In this document: positions 33,221-42,819 of the stretch, piece by piece | Numbering within the stretch: position 1 is the first letter of the stretch | How the letters are laid out: each line of letters begins with the position of its first letter | Position numbers and translations under genes: made by a program | Assembly (NCBI GenBank): GCA_910574835.1 | Contig: CAJTDE010000006.1 | Location: 1 to 64,000, forward strand | DNA: 64,000 nucleotides | Source: Clostridia bacterium | GTDB lineage: Bacteria > Bacillota > Clostridia > Lachnospirales > Lachnospiraceae | Reading direction: 5' to 3' | Notes under the pieces: generated by a model | What the model saw: only the letters and a program-made list of their open reading frames with translations | What the model was told of the DNA's origin: nothing | Databases searched by the model: none

Positions 33221-33925
33221 ATGGAAAAGAAAGAGTTGTTGTATGAAGGGAAGGCTAAGAAGGTTTTTACGACTGAGGACCCGGATGTTTTGATTGTGGA
33301 TTATAAGGATGATGCTACGGCATTTAATGGGCTGAAGAAGGGGACGATTCAGGGGAAGGGTGTTGTGAATAACCGGATGAGTAACCGGGTGTTTCAGCTT
33401 TTGGAGAAGGAAGGGGTTCCGACGCATTATATTGAGGAGCTGAGTGACCGGGAGACGGCTGTGAAGAAGGTGGAGATTGTTCCGCTGGAGGTGATTATCC
33501 GGAATGTGGCGGCGGGAAGCTTTTCGAAGCGGCTCGGCGTTGAGGAGGGGACCAGGTTTGCGGCTCCTACTCTGGAGTTTAGTTATAAGAATGATGAGTT
33601 GGGCGATCCGCTGATTAATGATTATTTTGCGATTGCTCTGGGATTGGCTACCAGGGAAGAGATTGATACGATTACGGAGTATGCGTTTAAGATTAATGAG
33701 GTGTATAAGGCTTATTTTGCCAATGCGGGGATTGAGCTGATTGATTTTAAGATTGAGTTTGGGCGTTATAAGGGGCAGATTATTCTGGCGGATGAGACTT
33801 CTCCGGATACCTGCCGGCTGTGGGATATCAATACGCATGAAAAGCTGGACAAGGACCGCTTCCGCAGGGATCTGGGGAATGTGGAAGAGGCTTATAATGA
33901 GGTGTTTAAGCGGCTGGGACTGTAG
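33221..33925 (+). CDS. purC: Phosphoribosylaminoimidazole-succinocarboxamide synthase
   Basis: Joins CAIR and aspartate with ATP to give SAICAR in purine synthesis. The 234-aa protein begins [20 protein letters not shown] and has the SAICAR synthetase signatures [20 protein letters not shown] and [10 protein letters not shown] followed by [15 protein letters not shown]. The frame is open from 33029 inside the preceding gene, but the ATG at 33221 gives the canonical N-terminus and lies just behind a promoter. It is followed by purB, the enzyme that acts on its product. Confidence 0.96.
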   Translation: MEKKELLYEGKAKKVFTTEDPDVLIVDYKDDATAFNGLKKGTIQGKGVVNNRMSNRVFQLLEKEGVPTHYIEELSDRETAVKKVEIVPLEVIIRNVAAGSFSKRLGVEEGTRFAAPTLEFSYKNDELGDPLINDYFAIALGLATREEIDTITEYAFKINEVYKAYFANAGIELIDFKIEFGRYKGQIILADETSPDTCRLWDINTHEKLDKDRFRRDLGNVEEAYNEVFKRLGL

Positions 33926-33975
33926 GCTAGGTGTATTGTGAGGGAGATTACGGTACTGGAATAGGAGATTGAGTT

Positions 33976-35409
33976 ATGAGCACAGATAGATATGTAAGCC
34001 CGTTATCCGAACGCTATGCGAGTAAGGAGATGCAGTACATTTTTTCTCCGGACAAGAAGTTTCGGACCTGGAGGCGGCTCTGGATTGCTTTGGCGGAGAC
34101 GGAGAAGGAGCTGGGGCTGAATATTACCCAGGAGCAGATTGATGAGCTGAAGGCGCATCAGGATGATATTAATTATGATGTGGCGAAAGCGCGGGAGAAG
34201 GAAGTGCGCCATGATGTGATGTCTCATGTTTATGCCTATGGGCAGCAGTGTCCCAAGGCTAAAGGGATTATTCATCTGGGGGCTACCTCCTGCTATGTGG
34301 GGGATAATACGGATATTATTGTGATGACGGAGGCTTTGAAGCTGGTCCGCAAAAAGCTGGTGAATGTGATTCGGGAGCTGGCCGGGTTTGCAGACGAGTA
34401 TAAGGCTCTGCCGACGCTGGCGTTTACGCATTTTCAGCCGGCTCAGCCCACTACGGTAGGGAAGCGTGCCACCCTTTGGATGCAGGAGTTCTGTCTGGAT
34501 CTGGAGGATTTGAATCATGTGATTTCGACGATGAAGCTTCTTGGTTCTAAGGGGACGACCGGGACGCAGGCGAGCTTTTTGGAGCTTTTTGACGGGGATC
34601 AGGAGACGATTGATAAGATTGATCCTATGATTGCACGGAAAATGGGCTTTGAAGAGTGTTATCCGGTGTCGGGGCAGACGTATTCCCGGAAGGTGGATAC
34701 CAGGGTGCTGAATGTTCTGGCGGGGATTGCGGCCAGTGCGCATAAGATGTCCAATGATATCCGGCTTTTGCAGCATTTGAAGGAAGTGGAGGAGCCGTTT
34801 GAGAAGTCCCAGATTGGTTCTTCCGCTATGGCTTATAAGCGCAACCCCATGCGGAGTGAGCGGATTGCGTCCCTGTCCCGTTATGTGATGGTGGATGCTC
34901 TGAATCCGGCGATTACCTCGGCGACACAGTGGTTTGAGAGAACTTTGGATGATTCGGCCAATAAGCGTCTGAGTGTTCCGGAGGGATTTTTGGCTGTGGA
35001 CGGGATTCTGGATCTGTGCCTCAATGTGGTGGACGGACTGGTGGTTTATCCCAAGGTAATTGAGAAGAGGCTTAAGTCGGAGCTGCCCTTTATGGCTACG
35101 GAGAATATTATGATGGATGCGGTGAAGGCAGGCGGAGACCGGCAGGAGCTGCATGAGCGGATTCGGGAGCTTTCTATGGAGGCCGGAAAGAATGTGAAGG
35201 TGAACGGCGGCGAGAATAATCTGCTGGAGCTGATCGCGGCGGACCCGGCATTTAATCTGTCTTTGGAGGACTTGAAGAAGACAATGGAGCCTTCCCGCTA
35301 TGTGGGACGCGCCAGGGAGCAGGTGGAGACATTCTTAGGCCGGGTGGTGAATCCGATTCTGGAGGAATATAAGGAGCTGCTTGGCGTGAAAGCGGAGATT
35401 AATGTGTAA
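33976..35409 (+). CDS. purB: Adenylosuccinate lyase
   Basis: Cleaves SAICAR to AICAR and adenylosuccinate to AMP, releasing fumarate. The 477-aa protein has the fumarase/aspartase superfamily signature GSSAMAYKRNP at residues 281-291, with the catalytic Ser, plus TFTHFQPAQPTT-like (LAFTHFQPAQPTTVGKR) and HLGATSCYVGDN upstream. The length matches the longer clade of PurB found in Clostridia and eukaryotes. The gene follows purC by 50 nt, with TAGGAG before the ATG. Confidence 0.95.
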   Translation: MSTDRYVSPLSERYASKEMQYIFSPDKKFRTWRRLWIALAETEKELGLNITQEQIDELKAHQDDINYDVAKAREKEVRHDVMSHVYAYGQQCPKAKGIIHLGATSCYVGDNTDIIVMTEALKLVRKKLVNVIRELAGFADEYKALPTLAFTHFQPAQPTTVGKRATLWMQEFCLDLEDLNHVISTMKLLGSKGTTGTQASFLELFDGDQETIDKIDPMIARKMGFEECYPVSGQTYSRKVDTRVLNVLAGIAASAHKMSNDIRLLQHLKEVEEPFEKSQIGSSAMAYKRNPMRSERIASLSRYVMVDALNPAITSATQWFERTLDDSANKRLSVPEGFLAVDGILDLCLNVVDGLVVYPKVIEKRLKSELPFMATENIMMDAVKAGGDRQELHERIRELSMEAGKNVKVNGGENNLLELIAADPAFNLSLEDLKKTMEPSRYVGRAREQVETFLGRVVNPILEEYKELLGVKAEINV

Positions 35410-35467
35410 GGTCCCTCTACCCCATAGGGGTATACATTCACAGGGGGAGAGTATAAAGACGAAAAAA

Positions 35468-35513
35468 ACAGGAAAGACTTTTACAGAGAATCTTTGTTAA
35501 AAGTCTTTTCTGT
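35468..35513 (+). terminator. Hairpin after purB
   Basis: ACAGGAAAGACTTTTA (35468-35483) pairs with TAAAAGTCTTTTCTGT (35498-35513), 16 bp with one G-T pair. A smaller hairpin, TACCCC-ATA-GGGGTA, lies at 35419-35433. One or both probably end the purCB transcript. Confidence 0.6.
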
Positions 35514-35572
35514 ATGCAGAATACCATATACCGGCGATATGCCGTGGGACAAAACGAGTTTGGGAACCGCAA

Positions 35573-35628
35573 GTGTACTGCCTGTCCGGCAATTAGATGA
35601 ATCACGATGAAACGTGCAGACAGTACAC
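35573..35628 (+). promoter_or_regulatory. Structured leader of the cation exchanger gene
   Basis: GTGTACTG (35573-35580) and CAGTACAC (35621-35628) form an 8-bp stem closing a 40-nt loop, 31 nt before the exchanger ATG. It does not match a riboswitch class I know. Confidence 0.35.
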
Positions 35629-35659
35629 CGGGGCAATCCGGCCGGAAGAGGAGAAACAG

Positions 35660-36604
35660 ATGATTTTGTCGGTTGTCATTTTGATCATTGGCTTTGTACT
35701 GTTGGTAAAGGGAGCGGATTTTTTTGTGGAAGGCGCTTCGGATATTGCAAGGAAGCTTGGGATTCCTTCCATAGTGATCGGGCTTACGATTGTGGCTTTG
35801 GGAACCTCCCTGCCGGAGCTGGCGGTGAGCGTAACGGCGGCATTGAAGGAGAGTAATGATATTGCCCTGGGAAATGTAACGGGGTCCAATATTATGAATC
35901 TTCTGGTTGTGGTGGGGCTGGCTGCCGTGATCCGCCCTATGACAGTGAAGCGTTCCGTGTTAAAACGTGATTATGTTATGTCATTTCTGATGGCTCTTCT
36001 GATGCTGGGGAGCGCTGTGGATATCTTTTGGAATGAAGGCGGCGCAGCGATTTCCGGTTTGGACGGAGCGGTTTTGCTGGCGGTTACCGCCGGCTATATG
36101 TATTGCCTGATTCGTATGGCGGTCCGAAATCGGGTGGCGGAGCAGTTTGGTATTACGCGTCCGCTTCCCGTCAGCCTGTTGTTTTGCATCGGAGGAGCGA
36201 TAGCTATCATCGGCGGCGGTCAGATGGTAGTCAATTCCGCTACGGAGCTGGCCTATCGGGTGGGAATGAGCGAAACCCTGGTGGGACTGACGATTGTAGC
36301 CGTGGGAACTTCTCTGCCGGAGCTGGTCACTTCCGTGGTGGCGGCCAGAAAAGGAGAGAGCGAGATTGCCCTTGGAAATGTATTAGGCTCTAACATTTTA
36401 AATATTGGTTTTATCCTGGGAACCTCCGGAGTAATTCACCCCATTGCGGTGAAAATGGAAAATGTATATGATATGGTGATTCTGCTTGTGCTGACACTTG
36501 TGTTTTTTGTCCCTTTGTGGTGCAGGGAGCGGGTGAGCAGGATTACCGGCGCCGCTATGCTTGGCTGCTATGGGGTTTACATGGGCTATATTATAGTGCG
36601 ATAA
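35660..36604 (+). CDS. Na+/Ca2+ exchanger family protein
   Basis: CaCA-family antiporter of 314 aa, related to YrbG. The two inverted-topology halves each carry the ion-binding alpha repeat: VALGTSLPELAVSVTAALKE with GNVTGSNIMN near residues 43-80, and VAVGTSLPELVTSVVAARKG with GNVLGSNILN near 210-250. About ten membrane segments are seen. GAGGAG precedes the ATG at 35660; the frame is open 21 codons further back with no ribosome binding site. The ions exchanged are probably Na+ and Ca2+ but could differ. Confidence 0.9.
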   Translation: MILSVVILIIGFVLLVKGADFFVEGASDIARKLGIPSIVIGLTIVALGTSLPELAVSVTAALKESNDIALGNVTGSNIMNLLVVVGLAAVIRPMTVKRSVLKRDYVMSFLMALLMLGSAVDIFWNEGGAAISGLDGAVLLAVTAGYMYCLIRMAVRNRVAEQFGITRPLPVSLLFCIGGAIAIIGGGQMVVNSATELAYRVGMSETLVGLTIVAVGTSLPELVTSVVAARKGESEIALGNVLGSNILNIGFILGTSGVIHPIAVKMENVYDMVILLVLTLVFFVPLWCRERVSRITGAAMLGCYGVYMGYIIVR

Positions 36605-36612
36605 AAAAGCGC

Positions 36613-36640
36613 TTGCATTTTACGGAAAATGTGTTATAAT
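36613..36640 (+). promoter_or_regulatory. Promoter of the rimP-nusA-infB operon
   Basis: TTGCAT (36613-36618), 16 nt, TATAAT (36635-36640). The transcript would begin about 20 nt before a terminator-like hairpin in the leader. Confidence 0.75.
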
Positions 36641-36665
36641 TAGATAGATTAAATAAGGCGGCCGA

Positions 36666-36697
36666 AAAGAGTGAACGAAAGTTCACTCTTTGTTTTT
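36666..36697 (+). terminator. Terminator-like hairpin in the rimP-nusA leader
   Basis: AAAGAGTGAAC (36666-36676) and GTTCACTCTTT (36681-36691) form an 11-bp stem with a GAAA tetraloop, followed by GTTTTTG. It lies between the promoter and rimP, so it can only be an attenuator. NusA-dependent termination in the nusA leader is known from other bacteria, and a similar feedback loop is plausible here. Confidence 0.75.
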
Positions 36698-36765
36698 GAG
36701 AAACAGCAGGGCTTGGCACAAGAGCAAAAACAGGAATCTATGGCCCCGGACGGGAAAGGAAGTCT

Positions 36766-37233
36766 ATGACAAAAAGAGAGAGTTACGAACAAAAGACAGA
36801 AGAGCTGGTGATGCCCATCATAGAAGCCAATCACTTTGAACTGGTGGATGTGGAGTATGTAAAAGAGGGCGGTACCTGGTACTTAAGGGCTTACATTGAT
36901 AAGCCGGGAGGAATCACCGTGGATGACTGTGAGATTGTGAACCGGGCCTTAAGCGATCTTCTTGACGAGAAGGATTTTATGGAAGATTCCTACATTCTGG
37001 AGGTAAGCTCTCCGGGGCTTGGCCGTCCGCTGAAAAAGGAACGGGATTTTGAGCGAAGTCTGGGGGAGGAAGTGGAGATCCGCACCTACCGCATGATAGA
37101 GAAGCAGAAGGAATTTCGAGGGATTTTAAAGGCATACAATAGGGATACGGTAACGATTGTAACAGAAGAGGAAGAGGAGCAAGTATTCCAAAGGGATAAC
37201 ATTGCCCTGATTCGATTAGCTTTTGATTTTTAA
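36766..37233 (+). CDS. rimP: Ribosome maturation factor RimP
   Basis: Assembly factor for the 30S subunit, 155 aa. The N-terminal domain includes the conserved ELVDVEYVKEGGTWYLRAYID and the VDDCEIVNRALSDLLDE helix; the LEVSSPGLGRPLK motif leads into the Sm-like C-terminal domain. The gene opens the conserved rimP-nusA-ylxR-L7Ae-infB-rbfA operon. A GGAAAGGAAG ribosome binding site lies before the ATG. Confidence 0.95.
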   Translation: MTKRESYEQKTEELVMPIIEANHFELVDVEYVKEGGTWYLRAYIDKPGGITVDDCEIVNRALSDLLDEKDFMEDSYILEVSSPGLGRPLKKERDFERSLGEEVEIRTYRMIEKQKEFRGILKAYNRDTVTIVTEEEEEQVFQRDNIALIRLAFDF

Positions 37234-37320
37234 GGTTGGTCGTGCAAGCGATTTCGGAGAAGCCTTATATCAGGGGAGCTTCGGAAGTACGCTTTTTTAG
37301 AACGAGGAGGAAAGAGAACA

Positions 37321-38550
37321 ATGAACACAGAATTGCTGGAAGCTTTGGAAATTTTGGAAAAGGAAAAGGATATCAGCAAGGAAACCTTGCTGGAAGCCAT
37401 TGAGAATTCCCTGCTTACGGCCTGCAAGAACCATTTTGGAAAGGCGGATAATGTAAAAGTCAACATCGATCCCAAGACCTGTCAGTTCTCCGTTTTTGCG
37501 GAGAAAACCGTAGTGGAAGAGGTAGAGGATCCGGTGATGGAGATCAGCCTGGCAAATGCGAAGATGGTAGATTCCAAATATGAGGTGGGAGATATCGTCA
37601 ATGTGGAGATTAAGTCCAAGGAATTTGGCCGCATTGCCACCCAGAATGCCAAGAACGTGATTCTTCAGAAGATTCGCGAGGAAGAGAGAAAGGTTCTGTT
37701 TAACCAGTACTACGGAAAGGAAAAAGATGTGGTTACCGGCGTGGTACAGCGTTATCTGGGCAGGAATGTAAGCATCAACTTAGGCAAGGTGGATGCCATC
37801 CTGAATGAGAATGAGATGGTAAAAGGAGAGGTATTCAAGCCTACGGAGCGTATCAAGGTCTACATTCTGGAGGTGAAGGACACCACAAAGGGACCGCGTA
37901 TTGCAGTATCCAGAACCCATCCGGAGCTGGTAAAGCGTTTGTTTGAATCGGAAGTAACGGAGGTGCGGGACGGCACGGTGGAGATCAAATGCATTGCAAG
38001 AGAGGCAGGCTCCAGAACGAAGATTGCCGTATGGTCCAATGACCCGGATGTGGATCCCGTGGGCGCCTGTGTAGGTATGAACGGAGCTCGTGTGAATGCC
38101 ATTGTAAGCGAGCTGCGGGGAGAGAAGATTGACATTATCAATTGGAATGAAAATCCGGCTCTTCTGATTGAGAATGCCTTAAGTCCGGCCAAGGTGGTAG
38201 CCGTTTTGGCAGACCCGGAGGATAAGACGGCCAAAGTAGTGGTTCCGGATTATCAGCTGTCTCTGGCTATCGGAAAGGAAGGACAGAATGCCCGTCTGGC
38301 CGCAAGGCTGACCGGGTTTCGGATTGACATCAAGAGCGAGACGCAGGCCAAGGAGATCGAAGGCTGGCTGGATGTAGACGAAGAATACGAAGAGTATGAG
38401 GACTTCGAGGATTATCAGGAGGAGCAGGCGGCTTTAGCGGCTTATGGGGACGAATATCCGGAGGAAACGGATTATTCTTATCCTGAGTATGCATATGAAG
38501 AGGAGTATACGGAAGAGCCGGCATATACGGAAGAGATTCCGGAGGAATAA
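37321..38550 (+). CDS. nusA: Transcription termination/antitermination factor NusA
   Basis: RNA polymerase-binding factor of 409 aa that controls pausing, termination and antitermination. Domains in order: N-terminal polymerase-binding domain (1-125), S1 (about 130-200, [20 protein letters not shown]), and two KH domains (200-345) with [20 protein letters not shown] and [19 protein letters not shown]. The last 50 residues are strongly acidic and rich in Tyr and Glu ([20 protein letters not shown]). Such a tail is not part of the NusA core and may be lineage-specific. The leader upstream of rimP has a candidate attenuator for NusA feedback. Confidence 0.96.
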   Translation: MNTELLEALEILEKEKDISKETLLEAIENSLLTACKNHFGKADNVKVNIDPKTCQFSVFAEKTVVEEVEDPVMEISLANAKMVDSKYEVGDIVNVEIKSKEFGRIATQNAKNVILQKIREEERKVLFNQYYGKEKDVVTGVVQRYLGRNVSINLGKVDAILNENEMVKGEVFKPTERIKVYILEVKDTTKGPRIAVSRTHPELVKRLFESEVTEVRDGTVEIKCIAREAGSRTKIAVWSNDPDVDPVGACVGMNGARVNAIVSELRGEKIDIINWNENPALLIENALSPAKVVAVLADPEDKTAKVVVPDYQLSLAIGKEGQNARLAARLTGFRIDIKSETQAKEIEGWLDVDEEYEEYEDFEDYQEEQAALAAYGDEYPEETDYSYPEYAYEEEYTEEPAYTEEIPEE

Positions 38551-38622
38551 AAAGTTACTGCTCACGGGTGAACAGTAACAATAAAGAAGCCTGTCATATG
38601 ACAGAGGTCAGGATGTGATAGA

Positions 38623-38901
38623 TTGAGTACAAACAGAAAGGTGCCTATGCGCCAGTGCGTCGGCTGTCAGGAAATGAAAAGTAAAAAAGAAATGCTGCGC
38701 GTTCTTAAGACGGTGGAGGACGAGGTTGTCTTAGATACCACAGGACGGAAGAACGGACGGGGCGCGTATCTTTGCTTTTCATTGGAATGTTTGAAAAAGG
38801 CAAGAAAGAACCGGGGACTGGAGCGTTCTTTGAAGATGAGTATTCCCCCGGAGGTTTATGACAGTCTGGAAAAGGAGCTGGAGCAAATTGGCATGGAATA
38901 A
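38623..38901 (+). CDS. ylxR: YlxR-family RNA-binding protein
   Basis: A 92-aa DUF448 protein. The core MRQCVGCQEMKSKKEMLRVL with the two Cys residues, followed by GRKNGRGAYLC, is the YlxR signature. YlxR proteins are small basic nucleic-acid-binding or nucleoid-associated proteins. The start is probably TTG at 38623, which keeps the conserved STNRKVPMRQC and follows CAGGATGTG; ATG at 38647 would cut into the domain. The gene overlaps the L7Ae-like gene. Confidence 0.88.
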   Translation: MSTNRKVPMRQCVGCQEMKSKKEMLRVLKTVEDEVVLDTTGRKNGRGAYLCFSLECLKKARKNRGLERSLKMSIPPEVYDSLEKELEQIGME

Positions 38902-39196
38902 AGCATACGGGATGATAGGTATGGCTATGAAGGCCGGCAAGCTGGTAAGCGGAGAATTTGCTACGGAAAAGGCAGTGAAATCCGGCAAAGCCGCCCTTGT
39001 AATAGTGTCGGAGTCCGCATCGGAGAATACAAAGAAAAAGTTTCGGAATATGTGTGACTACTATCAGGTGCCCATCTGTTTCTTTGGAGAAAAGGAAGAA
39101 CTGGGTCATGCCATAGGAAAACAATTTCGGGCTTCATTGGCGGTAACGGACGAGGGATTGGCAAAGGCCATCAAAAAGAATTTGATTCATGAATAA
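38888..39196 (+). CDS. L7Ae/L30e-family RNA-binding protein (YlxQ-like)
   Basis: A 102-aa protein of the ribosomal L7Ae/L30e/S12e fold that binds kink-turn RNA. Typical are the N-terminal YGMIGMAMKAGKLVSGEFAT and the LVIVSESASENTKKKFRNMC segment. No good ATG exists; TTG at 38888 with AAGGAG ten nt upstream yields the family N-terminus, overlapping the end of ylxR by 14 nt. The open frame continues back to 38858. It sits in its conserved place between ylxR and infB. Confidence 0.85.
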   Translation: MAWNKAYGMIGMAMKAGKLVSGEFATEKAVKSGKAALVIVSESASENTKKKFRNMCDYYQVPICFFGEKEELGHAIGKQFRASLAVTDEGLAKAIKKNLIHE

Positions 39197-39235
39197 GAAT
39201 GCCCGTGGAATACAAACTGAATAACGGAGGTAAGT

Positions 39236-42200
39236 ATGTCGAAAAGAGTACATGAACTTGCGAAAGAATTAGATAAAACAAACAAAGAGATTCTCGCATT
39301 TTTAAGCGAGAAAAATATAGAGGTGAAAAGCCATATGAGTATGCTGTCAGAGGAACAGGAGGGCATGGTAAAAAAGGCATTTGCGCCAAAACCGGCAGAA
39401 GCAAGGCCGGCGGCGCCGAAGACGGCTCCCGCTGAAAAGGAGACAGGGGAAAAGGCGGCCACACCGCCCCCCCAGAAAAAGAAAAAGATTATAGCGGTAT
39501 ACAATACCCACAACAGCCAGACCGGAATCAAGGACCCGAGAGCGGAGCGCCGTGCAAACCAGGCCCGTACCGCCGGAGCACGTCCCGGGGCGCCGGGACA
39601 GGGCCGTCCGGCAGCACCCGCAGGAAGCCGCCCCGCAGCGCCGGGACAAGGGCGTCCGGCAGCGCCCGCAGGAACACGTTCTGCGGCACCGGGACAGGGA
39701 AGACCCGTAACGGCGGCAGGCAGCCGTCCGGCAGCGGAGCAGGGAAAACCTGCTGCGGCAGCCGGCCAGAATCGCGGGATGACAGGAGCACAGGAAAAGC
39801 CGTCCAATGGGGAACAGACCGCAGCCGCGGCAAAACCGGCTGCAGCGGAGCAGGTAAAGCCGGCAGGAAAGCCGGCTGCAGCTTCCGAGGAGACGGCAGC
39901 ACAGGCAAGACAGACAACTGCCCGCCCGGAGCGGCAGCCTCAGATGAGCACATCACAGGCCGGTTCCAGACCTGTTCAGAGCCGTGACGGCCAAAGGGCG
40001 TCGGGCGGCCAGGGAAGAGACGGACGCGACAACCGGGGAGGCCAGAGCCGTGATAACCGCGGAAGCCAGGGCCGAGACGGTCAAAGAAGAGATAACCGTG
40101 ATAACCGGGGAGGCCAGAGTCGTGACGGTCAGAGAAGCTTCGGAGGTCAGGGAAGAGACGGCAGAGACAACCGTGATAACCGGGGAGGCCAGGGAAGAGA
40201 CGGTCAGAGAAGCTTCGGGGGCCAGGGAAGAGACGGTAGAGACAGCCGTGATAACCGGGGAGGCCAGAGCCGAGACGGTCAGAGGAGCTTCGGAGGTCAG
40301 GGAAGAGACGGCAGAGACAGCCGGGGAGGCCAGGGCAGAGATAACCGCCGTTCTATGGATATCCCGGCAGCTCCCGTGGTAGAGCTTCGCAAGACAGAAA
40401 ACCGCAGAGCGGAGAATAAGAATCGAAATGATGACAGTAAAAAAGATAAAAACAGCAAATTCAATGACAGCTGGAGCGGTAGGCCCGGTCAGGGAGGCCG
40501 CCGGCCGAATCAGGGCGGCAATCGCCCGAACCAGAAAAACGGCCGCGGCGGCAAAGGCTCTGCACCGGTGCGTCCGACGCCTCCGGCGCCAAAGAAGGAA
40601 GATCTTACGCCAAAGGTAATCGAGATTCCGGAGCTTATCAGTATTCACGATCTGGCAGAGCGCATGAAGATACAGCCCTCCGTCATTATCAAGAAGCTTT
40701 TCCTGGCAGGGAAGATGGTAACGGTCAATTCCGAGCTGGATTTTGACGCGGCCGGAGAGCTTGCTATGGAGATGAACTTCGATCCCGTTCCAGAGGAAAA
40801 AGAGGATGTGATCGGCAAGATGCTTGAGGATGTGGAGGACGCAGCGGACAGTCTCGTTGCCCGTCCGCCGGTAGTCTGTGTAATGGGTCATGTAGACCAC
40901 GGCAAAACCTCCCTTCTGGACGCCATCCGCGACACCCATGTGATTGACCGGGAGGCAGGCGGAATCACGCAGCACATCGGCGCTTATGTGGTAACCATCG
41001 ACGGTCAGAAGATTACCTTCCTGGATACGCCGGGACACGAGGCATTTACGGCTATGCGTATGCGCGGCGCCAATTCTACGGATATTGCGATTCTGGTGGT
41101 GGCAGCCGATGACGGCGTGATGCCCCAGACCGTAGAGGCCATCAACCATGCAAAGGCCGCAGGCATTGAGATCATTGTAGCAATTAATAAAGTAGATAAG
41201 CCAAGCGCCAACATTGAGCGCGTAAAGCAGGAATTAGTAGAGCATGAGCTGATTCCGGAGGACTGGGGCGGAAGCACCATCTTCGTACCCGTATCGGCCC
41301 ACACCCATGAGGGATTGGATCAGCTTCTGGAAATGATCCTTCTGACGGCCGAGGTATTGGAGCTGAAATCCAACCCCAACCGCCGGGCAAGAGGACTTGT
41401 GATTGAGGCGGAGCTTGACAAGGGCAAGGGACCGGTTGCAACGGTTCTGGTTCAGAAGGGAACCCTTCATGTGGGCGATCACATCGCGGTAGGCGCCTGC
41501 CACGGCAAGGTCCGGGCCATGATGGACGACAACGGACGCCGCGTAAAGGAGGCAGGTCCCTCCAAGCCGGTTGAGATTCTCGGTCTGAACGATGTGCCGG
41601 GAGCAGGCGAGATCTTCGTATCGCCGGAGACGGATAAGGAGGCAAGGACCTTTGCGGAAACTTATGTAAAAGAGAGCCGTGAGAAGCTTCTGGAGGATAC
41701 GAAGCTTAAGATGTCCCTGGACGATCTGTATTCCCAGATTCAGTCCGGCAATTTGAAGGAATTGAATATCATCGTGAAGGCGGATGTACAGGGCTCCGTG
41801 GAGGCCGTAAAGCAAAGTCTCTTAAAGCTTTCCAACGAGGAGGTTGTGGTGAAGATCATCCACGGCGGCGTGGGAGCTGTCAACGAGTCCGACGTAAGCC
41901 TGGCCTCCGCATCCAATGCCATTATCATCGGCTTCAATGTCAGACCGGACGCCACGGCAAAGGAGACGGCGGAGCGCGAGAAGGTGGATCTGCGCCTGTA
42001 CCGCGTGATTTACGACGCCATCAACGATGTGGAAACTGCCATGAAGGGTATGCTGGATCCCATATTCGAGGAAAAAGTACTGGGCCACGCGGAGGTGCGT
42101 CAGATCTTCAAGGCGTCCGGCGTGGGCAATATTGCCGGTTCCTACGTATTGGACGGCGTATTCCAGAGAGGCTGCAAGTGCCGGATTACGAGAGAGGGCG

Positions 42201-42361
42201 AGCAGATCTTCGACGGCGCACTGGCTTCCCTGAAGCGGTTTAAGGATGATGTGAAGGAAGTAAAGGCCGGCTATGAATGCGGTCTGGTATTTGAGAAGTT
42301 TAACGATATCCAGGAGCTGGATATTGTGGAAGCCTATACAATGGTAGAGGTTCCGCGATAA
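39236..42361 (+). CDS. infB: Translation initiation factor IF-2
   Basis: GTPase that brings initiator tRNA to the 30S subunit. The 1041-aa protein is long because of an N-terminal extension of about 540 residues. After the first IF2_N domain (1-50) comes an Ala/Pro-rich linker and then an Arg/Asp/Gly-rich region (about 255-375) made of 25-residue tandem repeats such as [21 protein letters not shown] second IF2_N domain follows near 465-515. The G domain starts with GHVDHGKTS at about residue 551, with DTPGHEAF and NKVDKP downstream, then the C1 and C2 domains. The repeat region is probably disordered and may bind RNA. Confidence 0.96.
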   Translation: MSKRVHELAKELDKTNKEILAFLSEKNIEVKSHMSMLSEEQEGMVKKAFAPKPAEARPAAPKTAPAEKETGEKAATPPPQKKKKIIAVYNTHNSQTGIKDPRAERRANQARTAGARPGAPGQGRPAAPAGSRPAAPGQGRPAAPAGTRSAAPGQGRPVTAAGSRPAAEQGKPAAAAGQNRGMTGAQEKPSNGEQTAAAAKPAAAEQVKPAGKPAAASEETAAQARQTTARPERQPQMSTSQAGSRPVQSRDGQRASGGQGRDGRDNRGGQSRDNRGSQGRDGQRRDNRDNRGGQSRDGQRSFGGQGRDGRDNRDNRGGQGRDGQRSFGGQGRDGRDSRDNRGGQSRDGQRSFGGQGRDGRDSRGGQGRDNRRSMDIPAAPVVELRKTENRRAENKNRNDDSKKDKNSKFNDSWSGRPGQGGRRPNQGGNRPNQKNGRGGKGSAPVRPTPPAPKKEDLTPKVIEIPELISIHDLAERMKIQPSVIIKKLFLAGKMVTVNSELDFDAAGELAMEMNFDPVPEEKEDVIGKMLEDVEDAADSLVARPPVVCVMGHVDHGKTSLLDAIRDTHVIDREAGGITQHIGAYVVTIDGQKITFLDTPGHEAFTAMRMRGANSTDIAILVVAADDGVMPQTVEAINHAKAAGIEIIVAINKVDKPSANIERVKQELVEHELIPEDWGGSTIFVPVSAHTHEGLDQLLEMILLTAEVLELKSNPNRRARGLVIEAELDKGKGPVATVLVQKGTLHVGDHIAVGACHGKVRAMMDDNGRRVKEAGPSKPVEILGLNDVPGAGEIFVSPETDKEARTFAETYVKESREKLLEDTKLKMSLDDLYSQIQSGNLKELNIIVKADVQGSVEAVKQSLLKLSNEEVVVKIIHGGVGAVNESDVSLASASNAIIIGFNVRPDATAKETAEREKVDLRLYRVIYDAINDVETAMKGMLDPIFEEKVLGHAEVRQIFKASGVGNIAGSYVLDGVFQRGCKCRITREGEQIFDGALASLKRFKDDVKEVKAGYECGLVFEKFNDIQELDIVEAYTMVEVPR
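40090..40345 (+). repeat. 75-bp tandem repeats inside infB
   Basis: A 75-bp unit recurs with its AG(A/G)AGCTTCGG(A/G)GG landmark at 40133, 40208 and 40283, exactly 75 bp apart. Each unit encodes 25 residues of [19 protein letters not shown] type. The reading frame is kept, so copy number can change without breaking infB. Partial units extend the region on both sides. Confidence 0.85.
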
Positions 42362-42429
42362 GGTTTTTCAGGGCAGAGACAATTTAAATCTGCCCGAATG
42401 ACGCGCGAATGTGTCAGAAAGAGGAAAGA

Positions 42430-42819
42430 ATGAAAAAAAACAGCATTAAAAATACAAGAATCAACGGAGAGGTCAGGCGGGAGCTGAGCAATATCATCCG
42501 GGGAGAGATCAAAGACCCCCGGATTCATCCCATGACAACAGTGGTGGAGGTGGAGGTTGCTCCCGATTTGAAGAGCGCCAGGGCTTACATCAGCGTTTTG
42601 GGAGATGAGAAGTCACAGCAGGATACCCTGGCAGGCTTAAAGAGCGCAGAGGGTTATATCCGCCGTGCCCTGGCCAAATCCATCAATCTGCGCAATACAC
42701 CGGAGATCCGTTTTATCCTGGATCAATCCATTGAATACGGTGTAAATATGTCCAAATTTATTGACGATGTAAACCGGAAAGAAGATGAGGATGATGAGAA
42801 TGATCAAACTGGCGAATGA
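42430..42819 (+). CDS. rbfA: Ribosome-binding factor A
   Basis: Cold-shock-type 30S maturation factor of 129 aa with a KH-like fold. Recognised by RINGEVRRELSNIIRGEIKDPRI, VTTVEVAPDLKSA-like (TTVVEVEVAPDLKSARAYIS) and the closing INLRNTPEIRFILDQSIEYG. AGAGGAAAG lies before the ATG at 42430; the in-frame ATG at 42409 has no ribosome binding site. Its acidic tail overlaps the start of the DHH phosphoesterase gene. Confidence 0.94.
   Translation: MKKNSIKNTRINGEVRRELSNIIRGEIKDPRIHPMTTVVEVEVAPDLKSARAYISVLGDEKSQQDTLAGLKSAEGYIRRALAKSINLRNTPEIRFILDQSIEYGVNMSKFIDDVNRKEDEDDENDQTGE

Noticed and set aside
34003-35154. Antisense frame of 383 codons across purB
   Set aside because: Shadow of a well-supported gene; the translation is rich in His, Arg and Ile as expected from reading purB backwards.
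40010-40345. CRISPR-like periodic repeats
   Set aside because: The repeats are in frame inside infB, directly adjoining and without unique spacers; they are coding tandem repeats.
39953-41149. Long antisense frame of 398 codons across infB
   Set aside because: It mirrors the codon bias of infB on the opposite strand, has a repetitive low-complexity translation, no ribosome binding site, and no family resemblance.
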